The notes: generated by a model not told the origin, from the letters alone. Shown: positions 41,196 through 52,824, numbered from the stretch's first letter. The stretch: DNA of 64,000 nt from Siphlonurus alternatus (GCA_949825025.1 OX463787.1:17357707-17421706), one strand, 5' to 3'. A program made the numbers and translations.

Positions 41196-42000
41196 GCGGA
41201 AAAAAAAACTCGGAAAAAAACCCTGGTATTAAAAAACCCTCGGGGTTAAAAAAACACGGAAAAAAACCCTTCGCTGAAGGAGCAGCCCCAAGGAGCATTC
41301 GTGGCGTAGTAGCGCGGTAGCGAGGTTTCACGGTGTGCTGGGGAGCTCATCAAAATGCAGAGTAAAGAAATATTTCCTGCTTGAACTAACGTTAATGTTG
41401 CGTCTTGTTTGATTAATTGGTTTTGGTTTTTATTTTCTCTTCATTATTATTTTTTTTTTTTTTTTGCTATTTTGACAGATTATCATTATATATGTTCCAA
41501 TAATATACATTACATAAGATATCATATATCTGATTAGTCATGTTAATAATAATTATTGAATCACTTAACTTATTAGATATTATAATTTTCAAATTTTCAT
41601 TTTATGTCTATATGTTATATAATAATAATACGAGTAGGACGACGACTTTTTTGTTTTATTACTTTTTTATTTTAATTATTTTATATCCAATATATAATAT
41701 TCGAAGTTAGAAAAAATGTTTTTAAAATAATTTTAATTAAAAACACAGTTGGAATTACGATACAGATAATAGCTCACTTCCACAACATCGCCGCGTAGAC
41801 TTCTACATTTTGATGAGCTCCCCACACCGTGAAACCTCGCAACCGCGCTACTACGCCACGAATGCTCCTTGGGGCTGCTCCTTCAGCGAATGGTTTTTTT
41901 CCGTGGGTTTTTTAACCCCGAGGGTTTTTTTTCTGAGGGTTTTTTTTTTCAAGGGTTTTTTAATACAAGGTTTTTTTTTTCGAGTTTTTTTTTTCCTAGA
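41196..42000. mobile_element. Inverted-repeat element with A-tract/CCC ends (~800 bp)
   Basis: Arms of about 190 bp. The outer part is aaaaaaaccc / gggtttttt-type runs. The inner part is gaaggagcagccccaagg, gtggcgtagtagcgcgg and gagctcatcaaaatg, all mirrored on the right (41799-42000). The loop is AT-rich. No coding capacity. Confidence 0.85.
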
Positions 42001-42009
42001 TTCGGCTAG

Positions 42010-43200
42010 TACATAAGGTCGATTGGGTGGAGAAAGTGTATACACCGTGCTGGGTTTACAAACAGGCCTATAATTGATCAAAGTCGCAACGAAGGGCTGC
42101 ATTCATTTTTTTTACTCCAAAGATTAAATTACTGTACGTATTTACATCATTTAAATTTTCATGTCGTTTAGAATTTTTTATATGAGGTTGCTATAAGGTT
42201 TACATGTTTATAAATAAGACTAAAAAATCAGCTGTTTCGTGTTACCTACCCTTAAAATATACTATTTTATGAAAATGCTAGATTCTAAAAAAAAAAAAAA
42301 AAACCTACGCGTTCTCCAACTTTAAATTTGAATTATGGCCCTTGTACCTCTATAGCTGAAGCACAAATTTAAAAATGAATCAACTGAATTCCATGTCCTC
42401 TTTAAAATAATTATTCTTACAAACTGATGGACTAGCTGAATTTAATTAATTTTATTTAATTGACAAACCCAATTATCGAAGAATGTAAATTTGTATATTA
42501 TAGTTAACTACTTCTCAAAATTTCAAATAAAAAATTATTTACCAATTACCAATACCTTCGTAAATGAATATCGTAAATGAATATGTATTTAAATGTAAAC
42601 CAAACAATTGTAACACAATTTTTTATAATTTATGGCAATTTTCAAAATTTTGTATATTATAGTACCTTTTTATAACCTTTTTGCTACTAAATATTTAATT
42701 CATTTTTCAAGAATAGAAAAAAAGGTTGGGAAATAAAAAACACACAACAGTAACTTTATATCAGTTACTGCACCATGAATGACCCGATGGTCCGAAAACA
42801 ATTTTTTTTCTTTACTAAAAAAAAAAATGCGCACAGAAAATGTTACAAAATATTTCATGACGTCACCTCTCGATCTTGACTGCAGTCTGCCACCTCCTGC
42901 AACATACAACAAAAGTTAAATAATGAAGCCCACCTCAAAAGATATATCATTATTACATTGAGGTAAGGCAATTGTCTAAGCTGATACGTGAAGTGAACAT
43001 TACAGTAATTGGAAAAAAAAAAGTATCAAAGTTATATTATACTGTATACTGTGTACTGTATAATATTATTTCGATAAAAATATTTATAAACATTTGGCTT
43101 ATTGCTTATTTGGAAAGAGGGACTTTAACACTTTACGTCATAACAATATGGGCATAAATAATTAAGAACTTTCAAATTCAAAACATATGTGTATATAATA
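42010..43200. other. AT-rich intergenic DNA with one CRE, no gene seen
   Basis: It contains tgacgtca at 42858 next to a GC-richer cacctctcgatcttgactgc. No exon structure is recognisable. Confidence 0.5.
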
Positions 43201-43204
43201 GATA

Positions 43205-43396
43205 ATGGAGTATATCGAACTCAATTTTTTTTTATTGCAGAAATGGACAGAGGGTGCAAAGTTATGCTACCCTGATTTTTTTTTCATTTTTTTTTTTTTT
43301 TTTTTGAGACTGGGAACTATTTTTAAAAAATTATTGAAAGTCCATATCCTTTTTGTGACGTCACGAGGCGGCAAGTCCAATCCTTTTCTTAACATT
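43205..43396. mobile_element. Left half of a GAGGGTGC-family MITE
   Basis: It starts atggagtatatcgaactca, continues ttgcagaaatggacagaggg, and breaks off after gtgacgtcacgaggcggcaa. Confidence 0.8.
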
Positions 43397-43562
43397 TTCT
43401 ATTCATTATAGTTTCCTCATGAACACATGGACTAATATATATTCAAGATTTCTATTAATTATACATTATTAATTATACAAATTAATACATCATACATTAT
43501 TAATTTGATTTTTTTTAATCAAATTGAGACTTGATTGATTATTTTGTTTTTTAAACATTCAC

Positions 43563-43866
43563 TTAAGGTAGAGATAACACGCCAAATGTTAATAAAAATC
43601 CCATTCATGAAAATTATGAAAAAACAAATTAGAATGTTCTCTTTTACATCTTATCAGTATAATAGGTAAAATATCAGGTATACAAAAACGAGCTAGTTTT
43701 TGAGTTATTAATTTTTAAAGTTGACTAATTTAAATAATAACTCGAAAAGTAGCTCGTTTTTTACCTACAGATAAAAGGTATGTAAAGGAGACCATTCTTA
43801 ATTTTTTCATAATTTTCATGAATTGGATTTTTATTAACATTTGGCGTGTTATCTCTACCTTTAGTA
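43563..43866. mobile_element. TTAA-type palindromic MITE
   Basis: Arms ttaaggtagagataacacgc and gcgtgttatctctacctt enclose mirrored aaaatatcaggtatacaaaa and agctcgttttt words. It is a diverged relative of 51320-51692. Confidence 0.85.
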
Positions 43867-44218
43867 CAAAAAAACATCCTGAGTAAATAAGTCATTACTT
43901 TTTTTGTACTGGATAAATGGAGACAATTAATTAAAGTACAATATTTTTGTACTGAGACCTCTACCAAGTACTTTTTCCAAGTACAATTTTTATACCGAAT
44001 AGAATCAAAACAAGTAAAAAATTATCATTGAATGCAGTATCCGAAAATTGAATGTTTAGCTTTGTACGTTGATCAGAAACATTGCAACATCTTTTGAAAC
44101 TAAAATTTTCAAGCAGTATGCAATTTTGAAGTTCTTTACGTCGTCACTACATACTCAAATAAAAACATTTTGAAGTCATGATGAATTCAAATATTTAGCA
44201 CGCAAGTCATACAGCCAG

Positions 44219-45010
44219 TCAGAGCGAACTTGAATAGGAGGCCACAGCACGACCGCGCCCACTTTTCAATAGCCGTCCTACTGAGCAGCAGGTTTGCGTG
44301 TAATCAAATGGGAGAGGGCTTCACTTTGGTCGCGGTTTACGACAATTACGCTGTATGCTAGAGTTTTCAAAATGAAACAAGTTTAACTCTAATATAGTTT
44401 AATCTTACTGGACAACCTTTTTTTTCACGCAAAAACAATACTAAAAAACTTAAATTAAACTTTTATGAACCCGACTTCTGCTACTTCTGTTACATCTGCG
44501 CATGCGCCGGCATGCGCGAAGTAATAAAAGTCAGTTTACTGGCGATGACGTCATATGAACATTGAAAGCCTTTCTTCATAGCGAGTGACTTTCACTTTAC
44601 TTAATTGCATTTTCTATACTTTGTATATATCAAGTAAAGTTATTTACTACATCGAAAATAATGTATGAAAGTTGATTCAAGTACTTTTGTATTTTCAATA
44701 TTTCGTGACGTCATGATACATTACTAAAGCTTGGAAGATAGAACCAAGTTCCCGCCCTAACTTTACCGTCTTATTTCTCAAGAAGTATGATATTTATGAA
44801 CTAAATAAAATAATTAGCAAACGGGAGACTACATTGAAGTATTATCGCACTATAAAACACCTTCATTAATATCAAGTAAATATTTAAAAAAAAATATTTC
44901 CTCCCGATTACATTGCATGTTATTTTTTTAAATTCCGGACGGCTAATGTCTCGACAGATGACGATCGCGCCGGCTGGGTTGTGGCCTCCTACTCAAGTTC
45001 GCTCTGAGCC
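44219..45010. mobile_element. Inverted-repeat element (~790 bp)
   Basis: Ends cagagcgaacttgaatagga and tcctactcaagttcgctctg, then ggccacag / ttgtggcc and gaccgcgcc / ggcgcga words mirrored. The interior is AT-rich with two tgacgtca sites (44546, 44706). No coding frame. Confidence 0.8.
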
Positions 45011-45049
45011 AGTATAGGAGAGCGGGAAATGTTGTTATGACGTCATGAC

Positions 45050-47545
45050 ATCGAAACGCGGTATCACGTCAAAACCATGAAAACAAAAATCACGAAAGCA
45101 TTTTCAACGAATGACTTTATCCCGAACACAATTACATCGAAATCAAATATAAACGAAATCATTTACCACGAAATTAAATTAACACGGAACAAAATAATAA
45201 CAAGAACAAAAATCACGAAAACAATTTGTACGAAAGTAATTTGACAGATTTAAAAAAGGGCGAAAGTAAATTGGAACGAAATTATTTTAATACGAATTCA
45301 AAAATCACGAAAACGATTTGACCGAAAATTATTTGAACGAAAACATTTAAGACGAATACAAAAACTACGAAAACAATTTGACCGAAAAGTTATTTGAACG
45401 AAAACATTTAAGACGAATAAAAAAATAACGAAAACAATTTGGCCGAAAGTTATTTGAACGAAAACATTTAAGGTATAACCTGAGAATTTGTCTGTCAAGG
45501 TCAAGAGGCGTGGCTATAGTGGCAACACTGTTTGTATTGGAATGCGCATAAATTTTTAGGAGGGGGTGGTGACAACAGTCCTTGAGAACGTTGCCACATT
45601 TCTCATCACATATATAGGAAACGATCATCGCCACGGTTCAAAATATATGAAAACAATTCAGAAAAATAGTCTAAAAAATAGGTTTTAGTAAAAAAAAAAG
45701 TAAAAGAATCTGTTGTATAGTTTCTTTGCAATGCTAATTAACAAATTTAACATTGGAAGGATACAAAATTCTCATTTAAATAAATTAATTTTAATTAAAC
45801 CAACGGTTAAAAAATTTCGAAAAAATTTAGAGCTAATTTGACGATTTCTTGTTGTGAGTCCACCAAATTAATTTGAAGAAAATCTGTTGTAGCGAATTTT
45901 TTGTCCAAATTTCTCAGGTTAAGCCTTAAGACGAATAAAAAAATAACGAAAACCATTTGACCGAAAGTTATTTGAACGAAAGCATTTAAAACGAATGGAA
46001 AAATCACGAATACAATATGAACGAACGCTATTTGATTGAAATAGAAAACACCGATGAAGAAAAATATTAATAAAAATTTATAACAATAATTAAACAAAAA
46101 ATAAATTGTAAATTACAACGAATGCAATTAATAAAGAAGTATATACAGACTGAGCCAGAAATGGTGTTCCGAACCCATGCAAAAATTTGGGCAGGTTAAC
46201 TTTGAGCTTATAGCTAGAAATTTGAAATTTGGCATACGTATAAAGCCAAGGGTTCTAAATTATTTTGACATGTGTTAAACAATTTTTAAAATTAATATTT
46301 CCTACCGTTTTAGGGGTGGATTCACGATTTGCATTTCTTCCTTATGGGATATATCCTGCATGTTAAATGAAGTTGATAGAAAAATTTTGGCTGATTTCCA
46401 CCAAAATTGTTTTTGAAGGTGGTTTTCAGAGCACGTTGGATTTAATGATGTTATTTTAAAAAGTGGTGAAAACAACCCCTAATGAGATAATGACCCTTAT
46501 TACGTGAAAAAATTATGCTATCAAAATTTTGATTATGCCACTGAAACGGGCTTATTTTTTTACCCCAGAAACGACCTTTAAATTTTTTGAATCGGAGCAA
46601 GTTAACGATTTAATTGTTAGGGGTGAAACACCATTAAATACAGCGTGCTCTGAAAACCTTCAAAACTAATTTTGGTGCAAAGCGGCTAAAATTTTTCTAT
46701 CAACTTAATTTGACATGGAAATCCCATAAGGAAGAAATGCAAATCGTGAATCCACCCCTAAAACGGTAGGAAATATTAATTTTAAAAATTGTTTAACACA
46801 TGTTAAAATAGCTTTAAACCCTTAATTGGCTTTACGTATGCCAAATTTCAAATTTCTAGCTCAAAGTTAACCTGCGCAAAATTTAGCATAGGTTCGGAAC
46901 ACCATTTCTGGCTCAGTCTGCAGTATTCTGTATATACTTCCTTAAATTATTGCATTCATTTTAATTTACATTTTTTTTGTTTAAATATTGTTATAAATTT
47001 TTATTGATATTTTTCTTCGTCGGTGTTTTTTTTTTTTTTTTTTTTTTTTGGTCCAGAGACCCTACAGGGTCTCTGATTTCGGTCAAATAGCGTTCGTTCA
47101 AATTGTTTTCGTTATTTTTTGATTCGTCTAAAATGTTTTCGATCAAATAACTTTCGGTCAAATTGTTTTCGTTACTTTTTTATTCGTCTTAAATGTTTTC
47201 GTTGAAATAACTTTCGGCCAAATTGTTTCCGTGATTTTTTAATTTCGTTTTAAATGTTTTCGTTCTAATTTACTTTCGTTGTTTTTCAATTCGTTCAAAT
47301 AACTATTGGCCAAATGGTTTTCATGATTATTGAATTCGGCTAAAATGTTTTCGCTGTAAATGCTTTCGTGCTTTACAGCTTTAAGTTTCGTTATAAATGC
47401 ATTCGCACATTTTCCATTTCGATTAATTATATTTTCGTATAAAATGTTTTTGTGTTAAATTACTTTTGTCCTTTTTGTTTTCGGTGTAATGCCTTTCGTA
47501 TCAATTGTTTTCGTTCTTTTATTTTTCGTTCTTTTGACGTAGACT
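45050..47545. mobile_element. Foldback-like element with subrepeated long arms
   Basis: The left arm (45050-46135) consists of degenerate ~14-16 bp words (acgaaaacatttaag, acgaataaaaaaataacg, accgaaagttatttga) that form ~60-bp higher-order units. The right arm (46930-47545) is the same set inverted (gttttcgtt, tttcggtcaaatt). Between them is a ~770-bp palindrome (46150-46925) starting actgagccagaaatggtg and ending accatttctggctcagt. Long subrepeated inverted arms around a loop are the hallmark of Foldback transposons. The left arm is interrupted by an insertion (45469-45930). Confidence 0.75.
45469..45930. mobile_element. Insertion with short inverted ends inside the foldback left arm
   Basis: aaggtataacctgagaa and tttctcaggttaagcctt are inverted and interrupt the cgaaa-type subrepeats, which resume at 45931. 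The interior holds a GC-richer ggtcaagaggcgtggctata stretch. Confidence 0.6.
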
Positions 47546-47900
47546 CCAAAACGCTTCATAAATTTATAGAACATTTAAATCTTAGACAAGATGATACGAC
47601 AAGAATATCCCCCCCCCCACTTATTTTGGATTTAAATTTGTGTAACGTGATAAAAGCACTTTCTTCTGTTTATTTTTAAAAAGTTTGACGACCTATCGGC
47701 CAACAAAATATTTTTTTCCTACACGGCCGACTGACATACTGGTTCTGACTACTTTTTCTGAGTCCACGAGGAATAATATTCTATTCGGGATACAGTAGGT
47801 CCTAAATCACGTGACCCTCCCATCAGGATAGTATTGAAGGACAAAAAATCGCTACTTCAGATCAACCTATCCCTGATAGACCATACATTATGATCCTTAC

Positions 47901-48008
47901 CTGGCGAGGACATGCTGAGACGAGCGACCACGGAGCGCACCTCATGGTGTCACGTGGGGTGTTTCCTCGTCCAGAAGCGTGTAATGATGTGAGAGAGTCC
48001 ACAGCCAG
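47901..48008 (-). other. Exon-like GC-richer island (minus strand)
   Basis: On the minus strand an acceptor-like gactag precedes ctggctgtggactc. After 108 nt a good donor follows, tcgccag|gtaagg. One frame is open throughout. No domain is recognised. It could be an exon of the same minus-strand gene as 49100-49242 and 51139-51281, downstream of them. Confidence 0.3.
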
Positions 48009-48122
48009 CTAGTCCGAGTCCATTGGTCCTATGTATGGCAAATTTTATGAATATATCAAAATGTATTGTATATATTATTTTCAAAACTAATAATTAATAT
48101 ATATATATATATATATACGTAT

Positions 48123-48452
48123 ATGTTACCACCAAAATCCGAATTCGGGCAAAAGCCGAAAAAAATGAGCAAAACTAGTTTTGAGCATCAAGTTAAGCTC
48201 AAAACCCGAAGTAATCGATTATTTCGGGTTTTGAGCTTAACTTGATGCACAAAACTAGTTTTGCTCAAATCGAAGTGAGCAAAACCCGACGGAGACTTTT
48301 AAATTGGGTTTTGCGCGTTTCCGTTTGAGCAAAACTAGTTTTATTCATTGGAATTACCATAATATGTGAAGCCCTCTTTGGCCATCCACAACGAAAAGGG
48401 TTGACAGATAATTTTTCGGCTTTTGCCCGAATTCGGTTTTTGGTGGTAACAT
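48123..48452. mobile_element. MITE with ccgaattcgggcaaaagccg ends
   Basis: Termini atgttaccaccaaaa and ttttggtggtaacat, followed by mirrored gaattcgggcaaaagccga. An internal inner palindrome sits around gagcaaaactagttttg and gctcaaaacccga. It is flanked by TA-rich DNA. Confidence 0.85.
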
Positions 48453-48684
48453 ATATATTTATATATACACGCACATCACATTGTTTGAGATACGTACATG
48501 GTGTTTAAAAAAAAAATCGAAAATCTACATAACTTTTTAAGGATTTTATTCCTCTACGGAAGGATGCATTGCATCTTTAAATTTTAATAAAAATAATCAA
48601 ATGAAATGAAATCTACAATTCTCTACATTTTCATCTTCATGTTAAATTTCTCATACCGAGATATGGTATCTATTTTTAATAGGC

Positions 48685-49024
48685 TTTAAAGGCATACAGG
48701 CCTCAAATTAAAGATTAGGCAGTCACAGTGAGTTGACAATTGGATTATTTTTTACAAGCGCGATGCAGCTGCATGAGCGGGGGCTGCAAAGTAAGGATGC
48801 AGGTCCTTGATGACGTCAAAATGACGTCAAAAAACATGGCGGCGTATGTACGGTTGTACGTTGTGACGTCATTTTGACGTCATCAAGGACCTGCATCCTT
48901 CCTTTGTAGCCCCCGCTCATGCAGCTACATCGCGCACGTAAAAAATGATCCGAATGTTGATTGTCAACTCAAGCAACTCTCTGTGACTGCCTAATTTTTA
49001 ATTTGAGGCCTGTATGCCTTTAAT
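48685..49024. mobile_element. Palindromic MITE carrying four CRE sites
   Basis: Arms tttaaaggcatacaggcctc and gaggcctgtatgcctttaa. The inner arms have gatgcaggtccttgatgac with two tgacgtca per arm, around a centre aacatggcggcgtatgtacg that also has a YY1-like core. Confidence 0.85.
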
Positions 49025-49099
49025 GTATGACACACAATAATAAATATTGTCATTTACTGTCAAGGAAAATTTTCCAAGGTGAGGAGTTGAGGAGATTAC

Positions 49100-49242
49100 C
49101 TTGATTGTCTGCACGAGACGGCTTTCTCGATGTGTTGTCCGTCTTTACCTCTGGCAACAACTTGCGGGGGGATTCGTAAAATGTCCATCGCGCGTCTGGT
49201 GGGGCGGCCTCTTGAGCGATCGTGAGGGTGGACAGACGAGTT
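49100..49242 (-). other. Candidate 143-nt exon (minus strand)
   Basis: On the minus strand the acceptor tttgctag is followed by aactcgtctgtcc, and the exon ends gacaatcaag|gtaatc. Two frames are open across the exon, and one reads RLSTLTIAQEAAPPDARW. Its length equals that of the exon-like island at 51139-51281, whose first bases are similar (aacttgtttgcc). No family is recognised. Confidence 0.4.
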
Positions 49243-49309
49243 CTAGCAAAGAGAAATTAGTAATTAATTTTGTTTTGTTTTATGAAATATATTTTTAGGA
49301 TAGATTTAA

Positions 49310-50110
49310 AAAAGAAATACATCTGCTGTCGTTGTGGGTGTTTCACTTTGTCAAAATAAATTCAACCGTTTGAACGACGAAATTTATAAAATAAACTGCA
49401 TCATTCATAAAATTTTCATTAAATTTGAATTTTTTCAATTTTAATGAAGTTGGATTTTTTAATTGTTCGATTTTGATGCATGGAAATAAATGTCAAGGCA
49501 ATGTAATGTGTATTAGTGTCCTTTTTAAATTAATAGATGATATATAACATTAATTTACCAAAAATTAAATTGAATTCTGTCGCTTTAACCATTAAACAGT
49601 ACGTATATTTGTTATGGAATCTATATCAGTTTTTTAAATATAACATTCAGGCTGCCTCAAAGTGTATGACAATGCCGTACGTACCACAGGAAAGTGAAAG
49701 CAGGTCGGAAGTCTTTTTTGGATTTAATATGGGGTTTGGGGTGTAAAGAATATCTCTCCACTGCATTTTTTTAATTGAACATGTCATAATTTGCTTTATT
49801 TAGCTATAATATATAGCCGTGGCCAAATACACTTTTAGAGACTATTGTTATAAAGAGCATTGCATGCGAATATTTCACTTTTGCTGTAAAACACTGAAAA
49901 TCGAAATTAAAGATGCTGTGACGTCATATTCCTGTATTGTATTTCCATAATTTGATTCAGTATAAAAAATTGCAAAATGAATCAACAGCGATTATAAGGG
50001 CCGGTGTTAGAGAATATAAAAAGCATATCATGAACAAAATTATCAAATCACGAAATACTGTATCAATATTTTTGTACTTAGTGAAAAAATTTGTTAGCAT
50101 AGGTTCAGAC
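49310..50110. other. AT-rich DNA, no gene seen
   Basis: It contains gctgtgacgtcata at 49916, a word also present at 63712, hinting at a dispersed repeat. Otherwise unremarkable. Confidence 0.45.
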
Positions 50111-50113
50111 ATA

Positions 50114-50399
50114 CCTGACTTGTTTCGTTGAACTTTTTCCTCCACTTCGTTGCTTAATAAAAGCGACAGTTTCGTGAGAGAATCTTCTCGCTTCCTCAGG
50201 CTTGCCAAGACTAAAGCATCTCGCCCGTCTTGACGTTGTTGCTATACCGATCACACATGTGTTTTGTATAGCAACAACGTCAAGACGGGCGAGATGCTTT
50301 AGTCTTTGCAAGCCTGAGGAAGCGAGAAGATTCTCTCACGAAACTGTCGCTTTTATTAAGCAACGAAGTGGAGGAAAAAGTTCAACAAAACAAGTAAGG
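50114..50399. mobile_element. Near-perfect palindrome (~286 bp)
   Basis: Arms of about 130 bp include tcctccacttcgttgctta, gcgacagtttcgtgagagaa, ctcgcttcctcaggcttg and gcccgtcttgacgttgttgc, mirrored almost exactly on the right. The loop is about 20 bp. Both strands therefore show nearly the same open frame, which is an artefact of the palindrome. Confidence 0.9.
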
Positions 50400-51138
50400 A
50401 ATATTTTTGTAATAAAAAAAAAGATGACGTTTGTCTTTTAATAAATTCCCTTGACATTCCCTTTGCTTTTCGAACTATCATTTTCTTTCGTGATCATAAG
50501 CCTCAATGCAATCTTCAACCATGCAGCCATTTACACAAATGTTTGTTCTCAAGACACCTCTAAAATGGAAACAATATACATCAGGTCGGGTGCAATGAGA
50601 GCAGACGTAACTTTCGGGATGTCGAGAAGTGTATGACGTGACGTCATGAGATAGTTTTCACTGTAAAGTAGGCAATTGTTTAAGCAGCAAAATGTCGCAG
50701 GTTGCAGGATGAAACTATGATTACACTTTCTGCGTTTCGACGTAATGTTAGAAATGCAGTGTCAATTTTTCTTCGTGAATCGTGTACAGTGCCGTTTTTT
50801 TCTTTTTTTTTTCAAGTAATGTACATTTTTGTAAGAAATTTAGTTCAAAACTAATTAAAAGCTGTCTTATGAAGAAAAAACATTGTTAGTTCTTATAACA
50901 ATGGCAAAAATTACAGCACTTATATAATACTATGTCCGAAAATTAGCTCTTGGAGAAATAAAAAAGTCATAATCATATCTCAAACGTTCATAAGTAAAAC
51001 ATGGATCGTCACGCTTATGTAAACATTATATCAACGTCTCTACTCACAATAATTTTACATTGAAGGCGGAAAAGTGTATATTGCATAGCACGAGCAGTGA
51101 TAACGTTCGGCATGCCCAGAAGTGTACAATATTCCCAC

Positions 51139-51281
51139 CTGGAGAAGACACGTGTGATCCTTGCAGGCCGGAACGTGGTGACGTGGGGTCTCTGACCGGC
51201 GAGAAGTCTTTCTGTCGCAAGTCGAGGGGTGGAATCTTGAGCGGACCATCGTGCAGTGTGGCGAAGTTTGGCAAACAAGTT
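51139..51281 (-). other. Candidate 143-nt exon (minus strand)
   Basis: On the minus strand the acceptor ctccctcctag is followed by aacttgtttgcc, and the exon ends tcttctccag|gtggga. All three frames are open over the 143 nt. It has the same length and a similar start as 49100-49242, which suggests exon duplication or two alternative exons of one gene. No domain is recognised. Confidence 0.4.
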
Positions 51282-51319
51282 CTAGGAGGGAGAAACATGC
51301 AATTAAAATTTGATATTGC

Positions 51320-51692
51320 TTAAGGTAGAGATAATACGGATCAGCTGGCCCAATGCTAAAAAAATCCTATTCATAAAAATTATGAAAAAAATTTAAAATG
51401 TTCTCCTCTACATCCCCTATCAGTAGGTAAAATATCAGGTATACAAAAACGAGCTAGTTTTCGAGTTATTAATTTTTAAAGTTGACTAATTTAACATGGA
51501 GAAATAGAACTTCCATGTTAAATTGGTCAACTTTAAAAATTAATAACTCGAAAACTAGCTCGTTTTTGCATACCTGATATTTTACCTACTGATAGGGGAT
51601 TTAGAGGAGAACACTTTAAATTTTTTTCATAATTTTTATGAATGGGATTTTTTTAGCATTGGGCCAGCTAATCCGTATTATCTCTACCTTAA
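51320..51692. mobile_element. TTAA-flanked palindromic MITE, reference copy
   Basis: Arms ttaaggtagagataatacgg and ccgtattatctctaccttaa are almost perfect inverted repeats of about 175 bp around tggagaaatagaacttcca. TTAA at both ends fits piggyBac-type target duplication. Copies or halves occur at 1-210, 3527-3690, 14408-14571 and 43563-43866. Confidence 0.9.
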
Positions 51693-51812
51693 ACTGAATA
51701 CTGGTTATGTTTTACAAAATATTTTTTGATTAAACGAAAGTGTAAAAAATGCATTCTTATAAACGTGACATTACACTAACAACAATTTAATAAATCATTC
51801 AATGATATTATT

Positions 51813-51984
51813 ATTAAATTATAGGGAGTTGTTTAGTGCTATTTCGCCATCTGATTATTGCAGGGAAGGCCTGGGGTTCGAAACCCGGTGGAGACATCTC
51901 TTTTATTTCTAATGTGGATAATTGTATACATGAATTGCAATAATCGGATGGCGAAATAGCACTAAACAAACTCCTTATAATTTA
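51813..51984. mobile_element. MITE with a tRNA-like core
   Basis: Inverted ends ttaaattatagggagttg and caaactccttataatttaa continue through tttagtgctatttcgccatc. The interior has ggggttcgaaacccggtgg, a B-box-like TPsiC stem-loop. Confidence 0.8.
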
Positions 51985-52170
51985 ATATCACGCTATCCAG
52001 TCAGTAGTAGAATTACAAAAAATCTTGGATACTATTATTGTTCAATGATGTATTATAAAATTGTTTTCTAATTTTTAAATCGCGAGGCGCACCAACTTGA
52101 AGCCTCTATTTAATACACATCGTTGCCGACATGATTTAAACAACAATACACTTTTAAGTCTCTTGTCGGT

Positions 52171-52283
52171 ACCTTGATTGTTTGTACAAGAAGGCGCTAC
52201 GAGGCAGCTCTGACGTCACTGATGACGTCACCAGACACAAATTTGAGCGCCGGCACACAAAACACGGACCAATGGTACGACAT
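52171..52283 (-). other. Exon-like island with two CRE sites (minus strand)
   Basis: The minus strand ends acaaacaatcaag|gtaccg. This resembles the exon end at 49100 (gacaatcaag|gtaatc). No acceptor is found, because the palindrome at 52284 begins there. It contains two tgacgtca sites. Possibly an exon interrupted by the insertion. Confidence 0.25.
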
Positions 52284-52534
52284 CAGAGACCCTACAGAGA
52301 CCTCCGTGTCTCATGGCCAGAAATTTGACCTGCTTGGCCAAGTTTCATTATAACTGAGAGTAGCGGCGCTGCTGAATCGCAGCGGCACGGCCCGGTTCTC
52401 GATGGCTACGCGGGCAATTTCAGCCAGCAAGAACCGGGCCGTGCCGAACATTTAACAGCGCCGCACTCTCAGAAACAGCGGAACTCTGATCAAATCCCTG
52501 GCCATAAGACACGGAGGTCTCTGGTACGACATTG
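52284..52534. mobile_element. GC-rich nested palindrome
   Basis: Outer arms agagacctccgtgtctcatg and catgagacacgg-type complement (taagacacggaggtctct). Inner arms ggcacggcccggttct and agaaccgggccgtgcc. Also gagagtagcggcgct / agcgccgcactctc. It is flanked on both sides by ggtacgacat. No coding frame. Confidence 0.8.
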
Positions 52535-52645
52535 AGAGAATACAATGACGAAAATGCAATATATTAGCAATGCAGTTGTTCAACCATTACCTTGTAAATG
52601 TCGACTCACCAAATGAATCTACGAGTCTCTACAGGTCAGTGGGGT

Positions 52646-52720
52646 AGGTCATCTGTGACGTCACTTCAAACAGGCCATCTGTGACGTCACTTCACAGGCC
52701 ATTTGTGACGTCACTTCGGC
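52646..52720. promoter_or_regulatory. Three tandem CRE repeats
   Basis: The unit ggccatctgtgacgtcactt is repeated three times at about 24-28 bp spacing, each with a perfect TGACGTCA. The spacing of two to three helical turns would suit cooperative bZIP binding, if used. Confidence 0.7.
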
Positions 52721-52824
52721 GTTGGTTGAGGCACCACGCACGAGCGTCGAGTGTTCAGCCGAGCAAAGAGTTGCTCCTATCTATGGTACACTGAGAGAAC
52801 ATAATGCCAATTTAGACCTTCATG

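Noticed and set aside
45298..46097. Phe/Arg-rich repetitive membrane proteins on the minus strand
   Set aside because: They come from translation of the degenerate cgaaa-type subrepeats of the foldback arm.
50105..50441. Conserved small protein encoded on both strands
   Set aside because: The similarity of the two frames is due to the near-perfect DNA palindrome.
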